From contig JAHFSX010000026.1 in the NCBI GenBank assembly GCA_023269675.1, positions 1 to 64,000 of the forward strand: 64,000 nt of DNA, written 5' to 3'. Shown piece after piece: positions 63,135-64,000 of this stretch; position 1 is the first letter of the stretch; every line of letters starts with the position of its first letter. A model generated the notes under the pieces. That model had not been told where the DNA came from, made no database searches, and saw only the letters and a list, made by a program, of their open reading frames with translations. Source of the stretch: Verrucomicrobiota bacterium. GTDB taxonomy: Bacteria; Verrucomicrobiota; Kiritimatiellia; RFP12; UBA1067. The translations under genes and the position numbers were made by a program.

Positions 63135-64000
63135 ATGAAGACAATGCTGATCGGAGGGCTGGGGCTGTTGGCCGTGGCGACGCTGGGTGCGGACGCCATG
63201 AGCGAGGCGTACTGGAGGCGGTGGAGCCCGGAGGTGCAGGCGCGGATCGACCGCGACATCGATCAGAACCGCAAGGCGGACGCCGTGCTCAAGGTGGAGG
63301 GCGTGGCGGCGGGAACGGAGGTGAAGGTCGAGCAGCTCACGCACGACTTCATCTTCGGCGCGCACATCTTCAACTTCAACCAGTTGGGGACGCCGGAGCG
63401 CAACCGCAAGTACAAGGAGCTTTACGGCACGCTGTTCAACTCGGCGACCATCGCATTCTATTGGAAAAAGTTCGAGATGGAGCCGGGCAAGCCGCGCTTC
63501 AGCGAGGCCGAGCGTGACACGGAAGCCTACTGGAACACCGTTAAAGAGCCGAAGAATGAGCCGCACTGGCGGCGGCCTGCCACGGATCCCGTGGTCGCGT
63601 TCTGCGAGAGCAAGGGTATCCGGCTGCACGGGCACAACATGATCTGGGGCAACCGCAAGTGGCACCACCCCGAGTGGCTGTATGAGCAGTTCTGCCCGGC
63701 GGAGGAAAAGGCCAAGATCGAGGCGCTAGGTAAAGGCGGTCTTGTCAAGTTGACGCCCGCACAGATCGAGGCGCTCGCGCCGACTTACGCGAAGGAGCTG
63801 CGCCGGCTCTTCGAGAAGCGCGTCGTGGAGTTGATCGAGCACTATGGCGACCGCTTGCAAAGCTGGGACATCGTGAACGAAAGCGCGACGGATTTCAGCC
63901 GCGGCCTGATGATCTCCGGCGACGCGATCTGCAAGAGCACCTACGGGCTGATGCCGGGCGACTATGCCTGGCAGGCCTTCCAGACGGCGGGCCCCCTGCT
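63135..64000 (+). CDS. GH10 endo-1,4-beta-xylanase, cut by the window end
   Basis: At least 288 residues, with the C-terminus beyond the window. A signal peptide (LIGGLGLLAVATLGAD) is followed by the GH10-type N-terminal beta-domain found in Bacteroidota/PVC enzymes (NRKADAVLKVEGVAAGTEV). FIFGAHIFNFNQLG and ATIAFYWKKFEMEPG begin the barrel, GIRLHGHNMIWG is the strand-3 motif, and SWDIVNES contains the acid/base Glu249. The nucleophile on strand 7 lies outside the window. It hydrolyses xylan. GAGGAGAGGG before ATG 63135 is a strong ribosome site. It follows the GH13 gene by 59 bases. Confidence 0.9.
   Translation, partial: MKTMLIGGLGLLAVATLGADAMSEAYWRRWSPEVQARIDRDIDQNRKADAVLKVEGVAAGTEVKVEQLTHDFIFGAHIFNFNQLGTPERNRKYKELYGTLFNSATIAFYWKKFEMEPGKPRFSEAERDTEAYWNTVKEPKNEPHWRRPATDPVVAFCESKGIRLHGHNMIWGNRKWHHPEWLYEQFCPAEEKAKIEALGKGGLVKLTPAQIEALAPTYAKELRRLFEKRVVELIEHYGDRLQSWDIVNESATDFSRGLMISGDAICKSTYGLMPGDYAWQAFQTAGPL

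Overview
The window is 64 kb of GC-rich, gene-dense bacterial DNA, almost entirely on the plus strand and devoted to taking apart complex glycans outside the cytoplasm. Several features together point to the PVC group (Kiritimatiellota, Lentisphaerota or Verrucomicrobiota): many Tat or lipoprotein signal peptides, serial glycosidases with LamG or trimerisation-like modules, several right-handed beta-helix proteins, a formylglycine sulfatase, a Tat-exported GH29 fucosidase, a DUF1080 protein, an HzsA-like dihaem protein, and intergenic inverted repeats of low-complexity units. The phylum is inferred from gene content, not from a marker gene. No rRNA, tRNA, CRISPR array, SusC/SusD pair, TonB receptor or recognisable transcription factor was seen.

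Layout. 1-9 kb: two Tat-exported Gfo/Idh/MocA oxidoreductases flank a beta-helix protein and a secreted sugar isomerase/epimerase-fold protein; a secreted HEAT-repeat protein and a sialidase follow. The first oxidoreductase and the epimerase share a nearly identical promoter. 9-19 kb: a LamG-containing glycosidase, a beta-helix lipoprotein and a 1288-residue fusion of a GH71-like and a GH42-like enzyme. 19.2-19.5 kb: a 286-bp non-coding element with terminal inverted repeats and a 9-bp direct repeat at its borders, MITE-like. 19.6-27 kb: a tightly packed chain (Tat glycosidase, GH29 fucosidase, DUF1080 lipoprotein, pectate-lyase-like beta-helix protein, SGNH hydrolase). 27.2-30.3 kb: the HzsA-like dihaem protein with its own promoter. 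30.4-36.1 kb: a rhamnose group (URO-D-like protein, RhaT symporter, six-hairpin glycosidase, rhamnose mutarotase). 36.1-41.8 kb: a second pectate-lyase-like protein and a clan-A-like glycosidase.

41.9-47.5 kb holds a CDF metal transporter, a sulfatase, a PH-like membrane protein, a TIGR01777 epimerase, a UbiA-type prenyltransferase and a 57-residue zinc-ribbon protein on the minus strand. 47.6-50.6 kb has a GH99-like and a GH28/GH49-like enzyme. 50.7-55.4 kb is a compact fructan unit (GH32, PfkB fructokinase, sugar porter), facing a minus-strand sodium:solute symporter. 57.5-64 kb has a metallophosphoesterase, a second clan-A-like glycosidase, a GH13 amylase-like enzyme and a GH10 xylanase cut by the window end.

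Working model: secreted hydrolases and the sulfatase strip a heteropolysaccharide containing rhamnose, fucose, sialic-acid-like sugar, xylan and fructan components. RhaT, the sugar porter and the sodium symporter import products. The Tat-exported oxidoreductases, the secreted epimerase-like protein and the DUF1080 protein could form a periplasmic 3-keto-glycoside route that cleaves glycosidic bonds without classical hydrolysis. The substrate assignments and the 3-keto route are inference.
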